Shown: positions 1-7,710 of the stretch, piece after piece
Numbering within the stretch: the stretch's first letter is position 1
Layout: each line of letters starts with the position of its first letter
DNA from: DATFYI01 sp035315125
GTDB taxonomy: Bacteria; Chloroflexota; Anaerolineae; Anaerolineales; Anaerolineaceae
Reading direction: 5' to 3'
Length of the DNA: 23,505 nt
NCBI GenBank assembly: GCA_035315125.1
Contig: DATFYI010000123.1
Location: 1-23,505 of the forward strand
Made by a program: the position numbers and the translations under genes
The notes under the pieces: model-generated
What the model was told of the DNA's origin: nothing
What the model saw: only the letters and a program-made list of their open reading frames with translations
The model's database searches: none

Positions 1-448
1 ACAGGGCTGTTGCCCCAGGCTTCATCGCTTCCAACGGATCAAGCACAACCGGCAGCGGCTCGTATTCTACTTTTACCGCACGCGCAGCCATCTCAGCCAG
101 TTCTTCCGTCTCGGCCGCCACTGCCACAACTGCCTCACCCATGCGGCGTATTTTATCGGCCAGGATATAGTGATCTTTGTGCAATGCCCATTCTACAGTA
201 ATGATACGCTCGTTATAACGCACCTGGGGAATATCCCGGAAAGTCAGCACCACTGCTCCCATTGCCTCAGCGGCGCTGGTATCCACCGATTTAATCAATC
301 CGTGTGCATAGGGCGCACAGACCGTCCTGCCATACAGCATGCGCGGCAAGGTCATGTCAACTGTGTACAATTCCTGCCCGGTCACACGCGCCACCCCATC
401 TTTGCGTGGGGTTACATGACCAACAACCTGAAAATCTTTTTTCTCCAT
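1..448 (-). CDS. Xanthine dehydrogenase/aldehyde oxidase-type molybdenum subunit, N-terminal part (cut by window edge)
   Basis: Only the first 149 codons are inside the window; the frame is open to base 2. The start is ATG at 448, preceded by AAGGAG five bases upstream, a strong ribosome binding site. The protein begins MEKKDFQVVGH and continues with PRKDGVARVTGQELYTVD (about residues 14-31), PRMLYGR and CAPYAHG. This is the classic opening of the large molybdopterin-cytosine-dinucleotide subunit of the xanthine dehydrogenase/CO dehydrogenase/aldehyde oxidase family (a/b hammerhead domain). Such proteins hydroxylate purines, N-heterocycles or aldehydes together with FAD and 2Fe-2S subunits. 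Those partners and the active-site loop lie outside the window, so the substrate cannot be told. It follows pyrB after 87 bp. Confidence 0.85.
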   Translation of the reverse strand, partial: MEKKDFQVVGHVTPRKDGVARVTGQELYTVDMTLPRMLYGRTVCAPYAHGLIKSVDTSAAEAMGAVVLTFRDIPQVRYNERIITVEWALHKDHYILADKIRRMGEAVVAVAAETEELAEMAARAVKVEYEPLPVVLDPLEAMKPGATAL

Positions 449-462
449 TCCTGCTCCTTCCG

Positions 463-481
463 GGAAATTCCCCGAATTTCC
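463..481. promoter_or_regulatory. 19-bp inverted repeat in front of the molybdenum-subunit gene
   Basis: GGAAATTC and GAATTTCC are perfect 8-bp arms around CCC, and a shorter TTCCGGGAA palindrome abuts it at 458-466. The repeat sits 14 bp upstream of the ATG, next to the Shine-Dalgarno sequence. The GGAAAT/ATTTCC arms resemble half-sites of IclR-family operators (E. coli IclR box TGGAAATNATTTCCA), but the arm spacing differs. It could be an operator or an RNA hairpin that modulates translation. Confidence 0.4.
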
Positions 482-535
482 TTTTCGAATACCGGTACGC
501 TTACTTGAGTTGTAAACTGAACTGATGAAACAATT

Positions 536-1465
536 TCAAGCCTTACCCATCACAGAGGCAATCAAGGCCATACGGATGAAGACCCCGTTCCCTACCTGGC
601 GGAAATATGCAGCCGTTGGTAGACTGTCTACATCGGTTGTGATTTCGTTGACACGCGGCAGTGGGTGCATAATGGTCAGTTGAGGATTGACCCGCTCGAC
701 CATTTCGCGGGTAAGAATGTAGCTGTTCTTGAGGCGCTCGTATTCAGCCGGATCAGCAAAGCGTTCCTTCTGGATACGTGTCATATAAAGAACGTCGCCC
801 TTTGCCAGCGCCGCTTCGAGATTGGTGGTTTCTTCTACCTGCACGCCGTGATCGCGCAACTTTTTGACCAGGGCTTCTGGCATCTTGAGCTCTTCCGGCG
901 CTACCAGGATGATCTTGCAGTTGTAGTGTTTGTACATTTCTACACCTGCATGAACGGTTCGACCGTTCTTGAGATCGCCACATAAAACAATGGTGGTACC
1001 GTCTATCTTGCCGCGCTCGTGCTTGATGGTATACAGATCGAGCAAAGCCTGGGTGGGGTGCTGACCTGCGCCATCGCCGCCATTCAAAACAGGCGCTTCC
1101 GCCACCGCAGCAGCTTCTTTGGCCGAACCGATTTGCGGATGGCGCATGGCGATGATATCAGCATATTGGTCTACAGTGCGGATCGTATCGGCCAGTGTCT
1201 CTCCTTTGGCGGTTGAGGTTGACTCGGCCGATGAGAAACCGATAACATTACCGCCTAAACGGTGCATGGCTGTCTCAAAGGAGAGACGCGTACGGGTACT
1301 CGGTTCGAAAAAAAGCGTTGCCAGTACATAGCCCTTCATCAAATCGACGGCTGGCTTATTCTTGATCTGGCCGCGAAAATCATCAGCCAGTGCCATCACA
1401 TAATCAATTTCTTCACGGCTGAATTGCGCCCCATCCAGAATATCTTTATCTTTCAGGCTAAACAT
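536..1465 (-). CDS. pyrB: Aspartate carbamoyltransferase, catalytic chain
   Basis: This 309-residue protein has the usual ATCase catalytic-chain length. It joins carbamoyl phosphate and L-aspartate to N-carbamoyl-L-aspartate, the committed step of pyrimidine synthesis. Visible signatures are the carbamoyl-phosphate loop FFEPSTRTRLSFE (about residues 52-64), the mobile loop TAKGETLADT with the lysine contributed to the neighbouring subunit, MRHPQ, GDGAGQHPTQALLDL, YMTRIQKERF and HPLPRVNEI near the C-terminus. These match ATCase rather than ornithine carbamoyltransferase or the YgeW group. The start is ATG with AAGGAGG four bases upstream. No pyrI-like regulatory chain is adjacent. It lies 54 bp after the aminotransferase, inside a catabolic-looking block, so a role beyond pyrimidine synthesis is possible but not shown. 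Confidence 0.95.
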   Translation of the reverse strand: MFSLKDKDILDGAQFSREEIDYVMALADDFRGQIKNKPAVDLMKGYVLATLFFEPSTRTRLSFETAMHRLGGNVIGFSSAESTSTAKGETLADTIRTVDQYADIIAMRHPQIGSAKEAAAVAEAPVLNGGDGAGQHPTQALLDLYTIKHERGKIDGTTIVLCGDLKNGRTVHAGVEMYKHYNCKIILVAPEELKMPEALVKKLRDHGVQVEETTNLEAALAKGDVLYMTRIQKERFADPAEYERLKNSYILTREMVERVNPQLTIMHPLPRVNEITTDVDSLPTAAYFRQVGNGVFIRMALIASVMGKA

Positions 1466-1519
1466 AATTCCTCCTTGTGATGTCTTTGCGGTTTCAGATT
1501 TTTTTGTAAATATGAATGA

Positions 1520-2608
1520 TTAATAATGACTGACTACATTTGCCAGCCGTGCAACGCCTTCTTCAATCTCATCCGGTGTCAGAGCGCAGAAAGGCAACCG
1601 TACAAAACGATCGCCGCTATTCTGAACAAAAAAATTGCGCCCATCGGTTAGTTGTAGACCAGCCTGGTTGGCACGATCAAGTAAAATTTCAGCAGTCACA
1701 TCGGTTTTGAGATTTACGCCCACAAAAAAACCGCCGTCTGGTTTTTGCCAGGATGCCAGTCCCGTCATGTACTGATCGAGCATTTTCAACATTGTGTCCA
1801 GACGAGGCTGGTAAAGTTCTTTGAGATGCTGGATGTTCGACTCAAGCCAGCCGCGCTGCTGGTAATCGTAGACAATGGCCTGGTTCAAGTAGCTGGCATT
1901 AATATAGGTGTCTTCGGCCATGCGAGCAACTTTATCAGCCAACTGCTCAGGCGCGATCACATAGCCCACCCGCAAGCCAGGAGCGATTAGCTTGCTATAA
2001 GACGACATCTTTAAAGTATGTTCGGGGGCAAATTCAAAGATGGAGGGCACATCCTGACCCCTATAACGCAAAACTCGGTAAGGTGAATCTTCGATGATCC
2101 AAAAATCGTATTCCCTGGCCAGATTAGCGATGCGTTTGCGTTTTTCCAGCGAAAGCACCGTACCACTCGGGTTTTGAAAATCGGGGATGAGATAAAAAAT
2201 TACAGGACGATTGCCTTTTTTTAATTGATCTTCTATTTGAGCCACGTCAGGTCCATCTTCTTCCAATGGAAAACCGGTCAACTGGGCGCCAGCCCGTTTC
2301 AAGATTGTTACTGTCCGATCGTAAGTCGGTTCTTCGACAAATGCGCCAGTCCCCGCCTGGATAAGCAGCCGTGCGCACAGGTCTTGCAATTGCAGGGTTC
2401 CCTGTCCGAGAATCACTCGCTGTGGGTCGACTCCATTCTGTTCGGCGAGGATTTTGCGTAGTGGCTCAAAGCCGCGCACTGGTCCGTATTGCAAGACTAC
2501 ATCACTGAATTGCGCCAGTACTGATCGAGTGCATTCAACCAACTGCTCTGGGCAAAAACTTTCTGGCGGAGGTACTCCACGCGTAAAACGGATCAATTTT
2601 TCATTCAT
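1520..2608 (-). CDS. PLP-dependent class I/II aminotransferase (2-aminoadipate/MocR-C-domain type)
   Basis: This fold-type I aminotransferase probably moves an amino group between an L-amino acid and a 2-oxoacid. From the chosen ATG, an Asn in PDFQNPSGT lies at about 146, the PLP-ring Asp in EDSPYR at about 174 and the Schiff-base Lys in SSYSKLIAPGLRVGY at about 206. The family resembles LysN/2-aminoadipate transaminases and the catalytic half of MocR regulators, without any DNA-binding domain. The ATG at 2608 overlaps the stop of the preceding IclR gene (ATGAATGA), with GAGG 12 bases upstream, so translational coupling is likely. An in-frame TTG at 2620 would add four residues but has no usable ribosome site. 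The exact amino acid substrate cannot be read from the sequence. Confidence 0.88.
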   Translation of the reverse strand: MNEKLIRFTRGVPPPESFCPEQLVECTRSVLAQFSDVVLQYGPVRGFEPLRKILAEQNGVDPQRVILGQGTLQLQDLCARLLIQAGTGAFVEEPTYDRTVTILKRAGAQLTGFPLEEDGPDVAQIEDQLKKGNRPVIFYLIPDFQNPSGTVLSLEKRKRIANLAREYDFWIIEDSPYRVLRYRGQDVPSIFEFAPEHTLKMSSYSKLIAPGLRVGYVIAPEQLADKVARMAEDTYINASYLNQAIVYDYQQRGWLESNIQHLKELYQPRLDTMLKMLDQYMTGLASWQKPDGGFFVGVNLKTDVTAEILLDRANQAGLQLTDGRNFFVQNSGDRFVRLPFCALTPDEIEEGVARLANVVSHY

Positions 2609-3422
2609 AAGATTTGACAACCTCGACAGAATTCAAATTTGCTGATCTATTCTCCTGACGGAATTTCGCCCCCAAAGCCGCCGAAATCTTTTCCGCATAT
2701 TCAGCACATAGAGTGGCGTATTGTTTTATTTTTTCACTGCTGTAACGCATGGTTGGGCCAGCCAGACCGATTGCTCCAACCACCTGTCCTTTCCAATCTC
2801 GAATGGGAGTTGCAACACCCCAGGCACCAGGGTCGGTCTCTTCCAGACTGTCGGCATACCCTAGGGCACGGATACGCGCCAGTTCAGCCTTGAGCTCATT
2901 TACATCCGTGATCGTGTTCGTACATAACTTTGGCAACCCTTTTTCTTTTACAATCGCCATGACTTCGTCATCCGACAAATAGGCAATTAAAACTTTGGAT
3001 GAAGCTCCTGCATGAGCAGCGCGTTGAGCCCCAATTTCCATTTTTAAACGCAAGGTATGGCTCGTCTCAATCATATCAATACACAGGACTTCATGATCTT
3101 GATAAACGGTCAGGATGACTGTTTCACCTGATGTAACCACCAATTCGGTCATAAATGGTTTGGCAACTTCCCGCAGAGTAGTACTTTCGGCCGCGGCCAA
3201 ACCCCATACAAACAAGTGATAACCCAAACGCCATTTTTTATCGTTTGGGTCTCGCCGAACAATTCCATGTGATTCAAGACCGGTCAAAAACCGGTGCAAG
3301 GTGCTCTTTGGCAAATTGAGATGATCGCTCAGTTCGGTCAAAGACACAGCCTCATGACCTTGCGCGAAAAAATCGAGAATTTCAACGAAACGATCGATGG
3401 TTTTTACTGCTGAGGTATCCAT
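2601..3422 (-). CDS. IclR-family transcriptional regulator (first copy)
   Basis: This 273-residue protein has an N-terminal winged helix-turn-helix (about residues 8-65, recognition helix in LNLPKSTLHRFLTGLESHG) and a C-terminal effector-binding domain (about 80-255). Effector-domain signatures include AGASSKVLIAYL and EETDPGAWGVATPI. It is a clear paralogue of the second IclR protein in this window, with nearly the same recognition helix. The start is ATG with no obvious Shine-Dalgarno sequence. It is the first gene behind a consensus promoter carrying two palindromes, so autoregulation is likely. It probably controls the downstream aminotransferase, pyrB and molybdenum-subunit genes and perhaps the liv block. 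The effector is unknown; IclR proteins usually bind small organic acids or aromatic acids. Confidence 0.93.
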   Translation of the reverse strand: MDTSAVKTIDRFVEILDFFAQGHEAVSLTELSDHLNLPKSTLHRFLTGLESHGIVRRDPNDKKWRLGYHLFVWGLAAAESTTLREVAKPFMTELVVTSGETVILTVYQDHEVLCIDMIETSHTLRLKMEIGAQRAAHAGASSKVLIAYLSDDEVMAIVKEKGLPKLCTNTITDVNELKAELARIRALGYADSLEETDPGAWGVATPIRDWKGQVVGAIGLAGPTMRYSSEKIKQYATLCAEYAEKISAALGAKFRQENRSANLNSVEVVKSYE

Positions 3423-3477
3423 AAGTTAGTGCTGCACAGGACTGACTGGATAAGAATGCTGAAAAGAAATTCGGTTA

Positions 3478-3492
3478 TTCCATATATTGGAA
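3478..3492. promoter_or_regulatory. Operator palindrome O2 of the first iclR promoter
   Basis: TTCCATATATTGGAA is a perfect 15-bp palindrome of form TTCC-N7-GGAA. Its centre (3485) is exactly 20 bp, about two helical turns, from the centre of the neighbouring palindrome. It lies roughly 20 bp downstream of the predicted transcription start, a place where a bound repressor would block RNA polymerase. The assignment to an IclR-type protein is inferred from position and arms. Confidence 0.75.
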
Positions 3493-3497
3493 CTATA

Positions 3498-3512
3498 TTC
3501 CGTTATATGGAA
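3498..3512. promoter_or_regulatory. Operator palindrome O1 of the first iclR promoter
   Basis: TTCCGTTATATGGAA has perfect TTCC/GGAA arms; with flanking bases the arms extend to ATTCC/GGAAT. It touches the last base of the -10 hexamer and covers the predicted start site near 3505. Together with O2 it makes a two-site operator typical of dimer or tetramer binding. Confidence 0.75.
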
Positions 3513-3540
3513 TTATAGCAAATTACAATATCCGTGTCAA
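3512..3540 (-). promoter_or_regulatory. Consensus sigma70-type promoter for iclR1-aminotransferase-pyrB
   Basis: On the minus strand TTGACA (3540-3535), a 17-bp spacer and TATAAT (3517-3512) form a perfect consensus. The -10 is extended by TGC (TGCTATAAT). The start is expected near 3505, giving a leader of about 80 nt before iclR. A promoter this strong with two operators overlapping the start fits a repressed, inducible unit. Confidence 0.85.
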
Positions 3541-3601
3541 GCAACAAACCTCTTTTTCGCCAACACGCCCAGAGGAAATCCCATGCTATTGACTCCACAA
3601 A

Positions 3602-5218
3602 TTAACCGACCTGAACTTTTGGACCGGCAGCCATGACTTCTGGAGATACTTCACTGGCGTATTGGGCAAAGTTTTCCACGAAACGAGCAGCTAACTTCTG
3701 TGCCTGGCGGTCAAACTCTTGCGGATTTGACCAGGTCTGGCGCGGATTTAGCACTTCAGCCGGCACATCCGGACACTCATAAGGTACTTCCAAACCAAAA
3801 ATTGGATCAAGGCGGGTGGGGATGCCGTCCAGTTGACCGTTCAACGCTGCACGTACCATGGCGCGGGTATGGGGTAAATAGATTCGTTTACCAACCCCGT
3901 AAGGTCCACCCGTCCAGCCGGTGTTGATCAACCAGACACGCACCTGGTGTGCAGCAATCTTTTCACCCAACAATCGGGCATACACCGTCGGATGCAATGG
4001 TAAAAAAGGTGCTCCAAAACAGGTTGAAAAAGTCACCTGTGGTTCTAAAGCCAGCTCTTTTTCCGTCCCTGCCAGTTTAGAGGTGTAACCGGACAAAAAG
4101 TAATACCTGGCCTGGTCAGGGGTCAGGCACGCCAGCGGCGGCATGACGCCGGATGCATCTGCCGTCAGGAAGAAGATATTGCTGGGCTGACCAGCGCGTC
4201 CATCCAAAACAGAATTTGGGACATAATCAATCGGGTAGGCGGCGCGTGTGTTCTCGGTGAGGCTGCCATTGGAAAAATCCACTTTCCGGGTTACCGGATC
4301 AACATAGACATTTTCCAATACTGCCCCAAAGCGGCGGGTTGAATCATAGATCAACGGTTCCAACTCCTTGCGCAAGCGGATTGTTTTTGCGTAACAGCCC
4401 CCTTCAAAGTTGAAGATGCCGTCATCTCCCCAGCCGTGTTCATCATCTCCGATCAATTTGCGGTCGTGATCTGATGATAGGGTGGTCTTGCCGGTTCCAG
4501 ACAAACCGAAAAATAATGCCACGTCTCCTGCTTCCCCCACATTGGCAGAACAATGCATCGACATAACACCTTGTAGAGGCAACAGATAATTCATAATCGT
4601 AAAGATAGCTTTTTTGATTTCTCCGGCGTAGCGGGTGCCACCTATTAAAATCAGCTTTCTACCAAAATGGATGGCGATGAACACACCGGAATTTGTCCCG
4701 TCGGTTTCAGGAGATGCATGCAGCCCGGGCACAGAGATTAGTGTAAACTCCGGAACCGCACTACTATATTCTTCCTGTGGGATACGCAGGAATAAATTTC
4801 GAGCGAACAAACTTTGCCACGCCAAATCGGTTATGATGCGGATCGGCAAGCGGTATTTGGGATGGGCACCCACCTGGAGATCATGTACAAAAACATCCCG
4901 TCCTTGCAAATAGGCGGCTACTTTCCAGGCCAACCGGTCAAAATTCTCAGGCGAAATAGGATGGTTGACCTTTCCCCAATCGACCGGGTCATTTACGATG
5001 GCTGGAGCTTTAACAATAAATTTGTCGTTTGGCGAACGTCCGGTATTTGGCAGGGTATTAACGATCACTGCGCCCAGGTGTCCGAGCATGCCTTCATCCC
5101 GGCGAATAATTTGTTCAACCAGGGCAGAAGGCCCCAGGTTCCAATATTCCCGATTAAGCTCGCTCAAACCGTGATTTTCCAGACCATACCAGCTTGGAAT
5201 ACCAAATTTCTCTCCCAT
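3602..5218 (-). CDS. pckA: Phosphoenolpyruvate carboxykinase (ATP-dependent)
   Basis: This enzyme interconverts oxaloacetate plus ATP with PEP, CO2 and ADP in the cytosol, linking C4 acids to gluconeogenesis. The 538-residue length is normal for the ATP-type enzyme. Counting from the upstream GTG, GLSGTGKTTLS (240-250) is the PEPCK P-loop, LIGDDEHGW (257-265) the metal/kinase-2 motif and GGTRYAGEIKKAIF (195-208) the active-site stretch. The start is ATG at 5218, preceded by AGGAGG at an ideal five bases; a GTG two codons earlier overlaps that ribosome site and is less likely. It is 72 bp downstream of the Ldh_2 dehydrogenase, which could supply oxaloacetate if its substrate is malate. No terminator was seen after it. 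Confidence 0.97.
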   Translation of the reverse strand: MGEKFGIPSWYGLENHGLSELNREYWNLGPSALVEQIIRRDEGMLGHLGAVIVNTLPNTGRSPNDKFIVKAPAIVNDPVDWGKVNHPISPENFDRLAWKVAAYLQGRDVFVHDLQVGAHPKYRLPIRIITDLAWQSLFARNLFLRIPQEEYSSAVPEFTLISVPGLHASPETDGTNSGVFIAIHFGRKLILIGGTRYAGEIKKAIFTIMNYLLPLQGVMSMHCSANVGEAGDVALFFGLSGTGKTTLSSDHDRKLIGDDEHGWGDDGIFNFEGGCYAKTIRLRKELEPLIYDSTRRFGAVLENVYVDPVTRKVDFSNGSLTENTRAAYPIDYVPNSVLDGRAGQPSNIFFLTADASGVMPPLACLTPDQARYYFLSGYTSKLAGTEKELALEPQVTFSTCFGAPFLPLHPTVYARLLGEKIAAHQVRVWLINTGWTGGPYGVGKRIYLPHTRAMVRAALNGQLDGIPTRLDPIFGLEVPYECPDVPAEVLNPRQTWSNPQEFDRQAQKLAARFVENFAQYASEVSPEVMAAGPKVQVG

Positions 5219-5243
5219 TCTCACCTCCTTTTGTAGCTTAAAT

Positions 5244-5262
5244 CACTCCAGATCCTGAAGTG
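5244..5262. repeat. Short inverted repeat ahead of pckA
   Basis: CACTCCAG and CTGAAGTG pair over 8 positions with one wobble/mismatch around ATC, in the 72-bp gap between the dehydrogenase and pckA. It is not followed by a T-run on the minus strand, so it is not a terminator. It may be a small mRNA hairpin or an operator. Confidence 0.3.
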
Positions 5263-5290
5263 CAGTCACCGGTCATGTTTTTTTATTCTT

Positions 5291-6397
5291 TTATTTTGAC
5301 TTAAATTCAATTTGATATTCTTCTGCAATCCGCTCAAGCTCTTTAAAGACTTTAGGATTCAAGGGTATGCCTTCGTGCCAGCGGCGTTCGGCTTGCTCAT
5401 ATTCCTTTTCACCGTGAATGTAAATTCGCTCTTGACCGGCTGCTTTATGGGCATTTTTCATTCTAGATTGGAGGTCATCCATCGCGGCAGCAAACTCCTC
5501 CAAAGGCCGGAAGGCATCCACTCTCAGTGCTCCAAATACGTGTCCAAGACCAGCAGGCAAATCTTTACCATCCTCAGTCTTTGGATAAACCCGGTCCGCA
5601 TACAAAGCACCCGGCAGAACACCGCACAATACTTCCACCAGCAGGCTGAGACCATAACCTTTATGCCCACTTAATAACTCGCCATTACCACCCAACGGTT
5701 CCAGGCCGCCTCGGATTGGACGAGAATTCATGTTTTTGATTACCTGGGCTGCATCGGTGGTCGGAATGCCGTTTTCATCAGAGGCCCAACCCAGCGGGAT
5801 CGGTTTTTCCAGGCGATCATACACTTCCAACTTGCCAAAAGGAACCGTGCTGGTCGCCATGTCCAACACAAAGGGGCGCTCATCTTCAGCCGGCGCAGCC
5901 ACGGCAATCGGGTTAGTTCCCAACATGGCGTCGCTGCCAAAAGTAGGTACTACAAATACGCGCGAATTGGTCATCGACATTCCCACACAGCCATGTTCCA
6001 ATGCCATCATGGCGTAATACCCGGCAATCCCGTAATGGTTTGAATTACGGACAGTTACGAAACCCAGTCCATACTGCTCAGCCTTGGCAATGGCCATTTT
6101 CATAGCCCGGTAGGAAACCGGCTGGCCCATACCGCCTCCTGCGTCAATCAGAGCAGTTGTTGGCGTCTCATTGACAATCTTTGGCTCTGCATTGGTATGG
6201 ATTACTCCGGCTTTAATATTTCCCACATAGAAGCTTAGGCGGGCTACACCATGACTATCAACACCACGCAAATCGGCCGTTACCAGCACATCGGCGATGA
6301 TACGAGCATTTTCTTCCGTTTCGCCCAGTTTCTTCATGACCTGGCTGCATAAAGATCTCAACGCTTCTTGGGGGATAAGCCGAATCTCATTTTCCAT
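5291..6397 (-). CDS. Ldh_2-family NAD(P)-dependent 2-hydroxyacid dehydrogenase (malate/lactate/ureidoglycolate type)
   Basis: The protein (368 residues from the chosen start) belongs to the malate/L-lactate/ureidoglycolate/sulfolactate dehydrogenase family, which does not use a Rossmann fold. Key motifs are ADLRGVDSHGVAR near residue 50, carrying the catalytic His, RNSNHYGIAGYYA near 120, LGTNPIAVAAP near 155 and the cofactor motif LLSGHKGYGLSLLVE near 240. The family oxidises or reduces 2-hydroxy/2-oxo acids, and the exact substrate varies widely (malate, sulfolactate, ureidoglycolate, 2,3-diketogulonate). The ATG at 6397 has GGAGAG ten bases upstream; an ATG at 6415, three bases after the larA-like stop, would add six residues. 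It sits between a LarA homologue and PEPCK, which suggests oxidation of a racemised hydroxy acid. Confidence 0.9.
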   Translation of the reverse strand: MENEIRLIPQEALRSLCSQVMKKLGETEENARIIADVLVTADLRGVDSHGVARLSFYVGNIKAGVIHTNAEPKIVNETPTTALIDAGGGMGQPVSYRAMKMAIAKAEQYGLGFVTVRNSNHYGIAGYYAMMALEHGCVGMSMTNSRVFVVPTFGSDAMLGTNPIAVAAPAEDERPFVLDMATSTVPFGKLEVYDRLEKPIPLGWASDENGIPTTDAAQVIKNMNSRPIRGGLEPLGGNGELLSGHKGYGLSLLVEVLCGVLPGALYADRVYPKTEDGKDLPAGLGHVFGALRVDAFRPLEEFAAAMDDLQSRMKNAHKAAGQERIYIHGEKEYEQAERRWHEGIPLNPKVFKELERIAEEYQIEFKSK

Positions 6398-6418
6398 TTT
6401 ATTTAAACTCTCCATTGT

Positions 6419-7690
6419 CTATGCGTTCACCAGACGAGGAATTGTGGCTGAACCCACCGGTAGAACGGCCAGTCGAGCCAGCACGCCATATGTCTGCAGG
6501 ATTGAATCAATACCAGCTTGAAGCGCGTCAACTTTGTGGATGCCGATCGATTCCAATTCCTGGGCAGGAATGCCGGGCAGGTACCCAAATAACCGCTTCT
6601 CTGTACGGATTTGCGACAAGAAATAACCGAGCACGTTATAGGTCACTTTCCCGTTTCGCCGGGCGATATTGCGTAAGAAATCATCCGGTTTCTGACCTGG
6701 TTCGGCCAACAAACGATAAAAGCCCTCACTGCCCATGCCATCCGGGCAAGGCGCCACAACCAGTATACTCCCTCCGGGTCGAACGATTAGGTCGGCATAT
6801 TCAATCGCACGCATCGCCTGGTAAAAATCAACATCATACGGATATGCCGAGACCACGGCAACATCCACTGCAGCGGGGCAATCCACTTCGTAAACTGTTT
6901 TAGCCAGTTCGACGCCAGCAGTATGGATTTGCTTAGGGGCTCCTGCAAAAACTCTTGCAATCTGTCCATCCTGGCTGAGCACCACATTGACAAATTGGTC
7001 CACCCTCACCATAGCGCCCGCCTCATCAATATCCTGGCGGCACGGTAGGTCCACGCTCCCGTAATGGCGAAAACTTATCGCTGCCAAAGTATGATTGGTA
7101 TCAACCGTTTCCAGTGCTGCAACACCGGGCACGATCAGCTTATAACCGCCTGCATAACCCGCATAATCGCTTGGGTCAATATGACCAATCCCAAAGACGC
7201 GTTCGCGCTCCACTACCAGGTGGTTCACCCATACAGGAGTTGCGCGAGCGGTTAATCCTAAAAATACCTGGCTGTTTCGGTCGTTGCAATCATGCTGTTC
7301 TATGCAAAAGCGCCCATAAACAGATTCGCCCAATTTGTCAAGCAGCTCACTTTCACTACATGGGCGATGGGTACCGGTAGAGACGAGCAGGGTGATATCC
7401 TGGTCGCAAACACCACAGGACACCAATCTCTCCAGCATAAGCGGCAGGATCAGCTTTACTGGTGTATCGCGCGTGTAATCGTCCACCAGGATCAGAACTT
7501 TCTCGCCTGCTTGCACGATTTGCTCAATCGGCCCGGTGCCAAGTGGATGATCCAGGGCGCGTCGGATCTCCATGATTGGATCCGGACAGGCTGGAACTGG
7601 ATGCGGCGCAAGCACTCCCACCAAATTCTCCGCAGAGACCTGGAAGTTAAGTTGCTGCTTGCCAAATGGTAGAGGAATATTAAGCATCAT
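6419..7690 (-). CDS. LarA-family nickel-pincer racemase/epimerase homologue (lactate racemase-like)
   Basis: This 423-residue protein matches lactate racemase LarA along its whole length. LarA isomerises 2-hydroxy acids by hydride transfer to a nickel-pincer nucleotide cofactor. Residues that anchor the cofactor are in place: Lys184 in AGGYKLIVPG and His200 in TVDTNH. One catalytic His is present (His108 in STGTHRPCS). The second catalytic His of L. plantarum LarA (His174, in SHFFAGFSGG) is Ser174 here (DPSDYAGYAGG), and the Gln-Ala-Val-Lys motif reads QAMR. So it is unlikely to be a standard lactate racemase; a malate racemase or another epimerase of the LarA superfamily is possible. LarB, LarC and LarE, which make the cofactor, are not in the window. 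It lies 20 bp after the deiminase-like gene and just before the dehydrogenase. Confidence 0.88.
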   Translation of the reverse strand: MMLNIPLPFGKQQLNFQVSAENLVGVLAPHPVPACPDPIMEIRRALDHPLGTGPIEQIVQAGEKVLILVDDYTRDTPVKLILPLMLERLVSCGVCDQDITLLVSTGTHRPCSESELLDKLGESVYGRFCIEQHDCNDRNSQVFLGLTARATPVWVNHLVVERERVFGIGHIDPSDYAGYAGGYKLIVPGVAALETVDTNHTLAAISFRHYGSVDLPCRQDIDEAGAMVRVDQFVNVVLSQDGQIARVFAGAPKQIHTAGVELAKTVYEVDCPAAVDVAVVSAYPYDVDFYQAMRAIEYADLIVRPGGSILVVAPCPDGMGSEGFYRLLAEPGQKPDDFLRNIARRNGKVTYNVLGYFLSQIRTEKRLFGYLPGIPAQELESIGIHKVDALQAGIDSILQTYGVLARLAVLPVGSATIPRLVNA

Positions 7691-7710
7691 ATTACGAAAG
7701 GATGAGCTTG

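Noticed and set aside
536..1465. YgeW-like or ornithine carbamoyltransferase identity, suggested by the neighbouring xanthine-dehydrogenase-type gene
   Set aside because: The TAKGETLADT loop, GDGAGQHPTQ and HPLPRVNEI are those of aspartate carbamoyltransferase.
3541..3601. Terminator after pckA
   Set aside because: Only a weak CCTCT/AGAGG pairing with a large loop and no suitable T-run was found.
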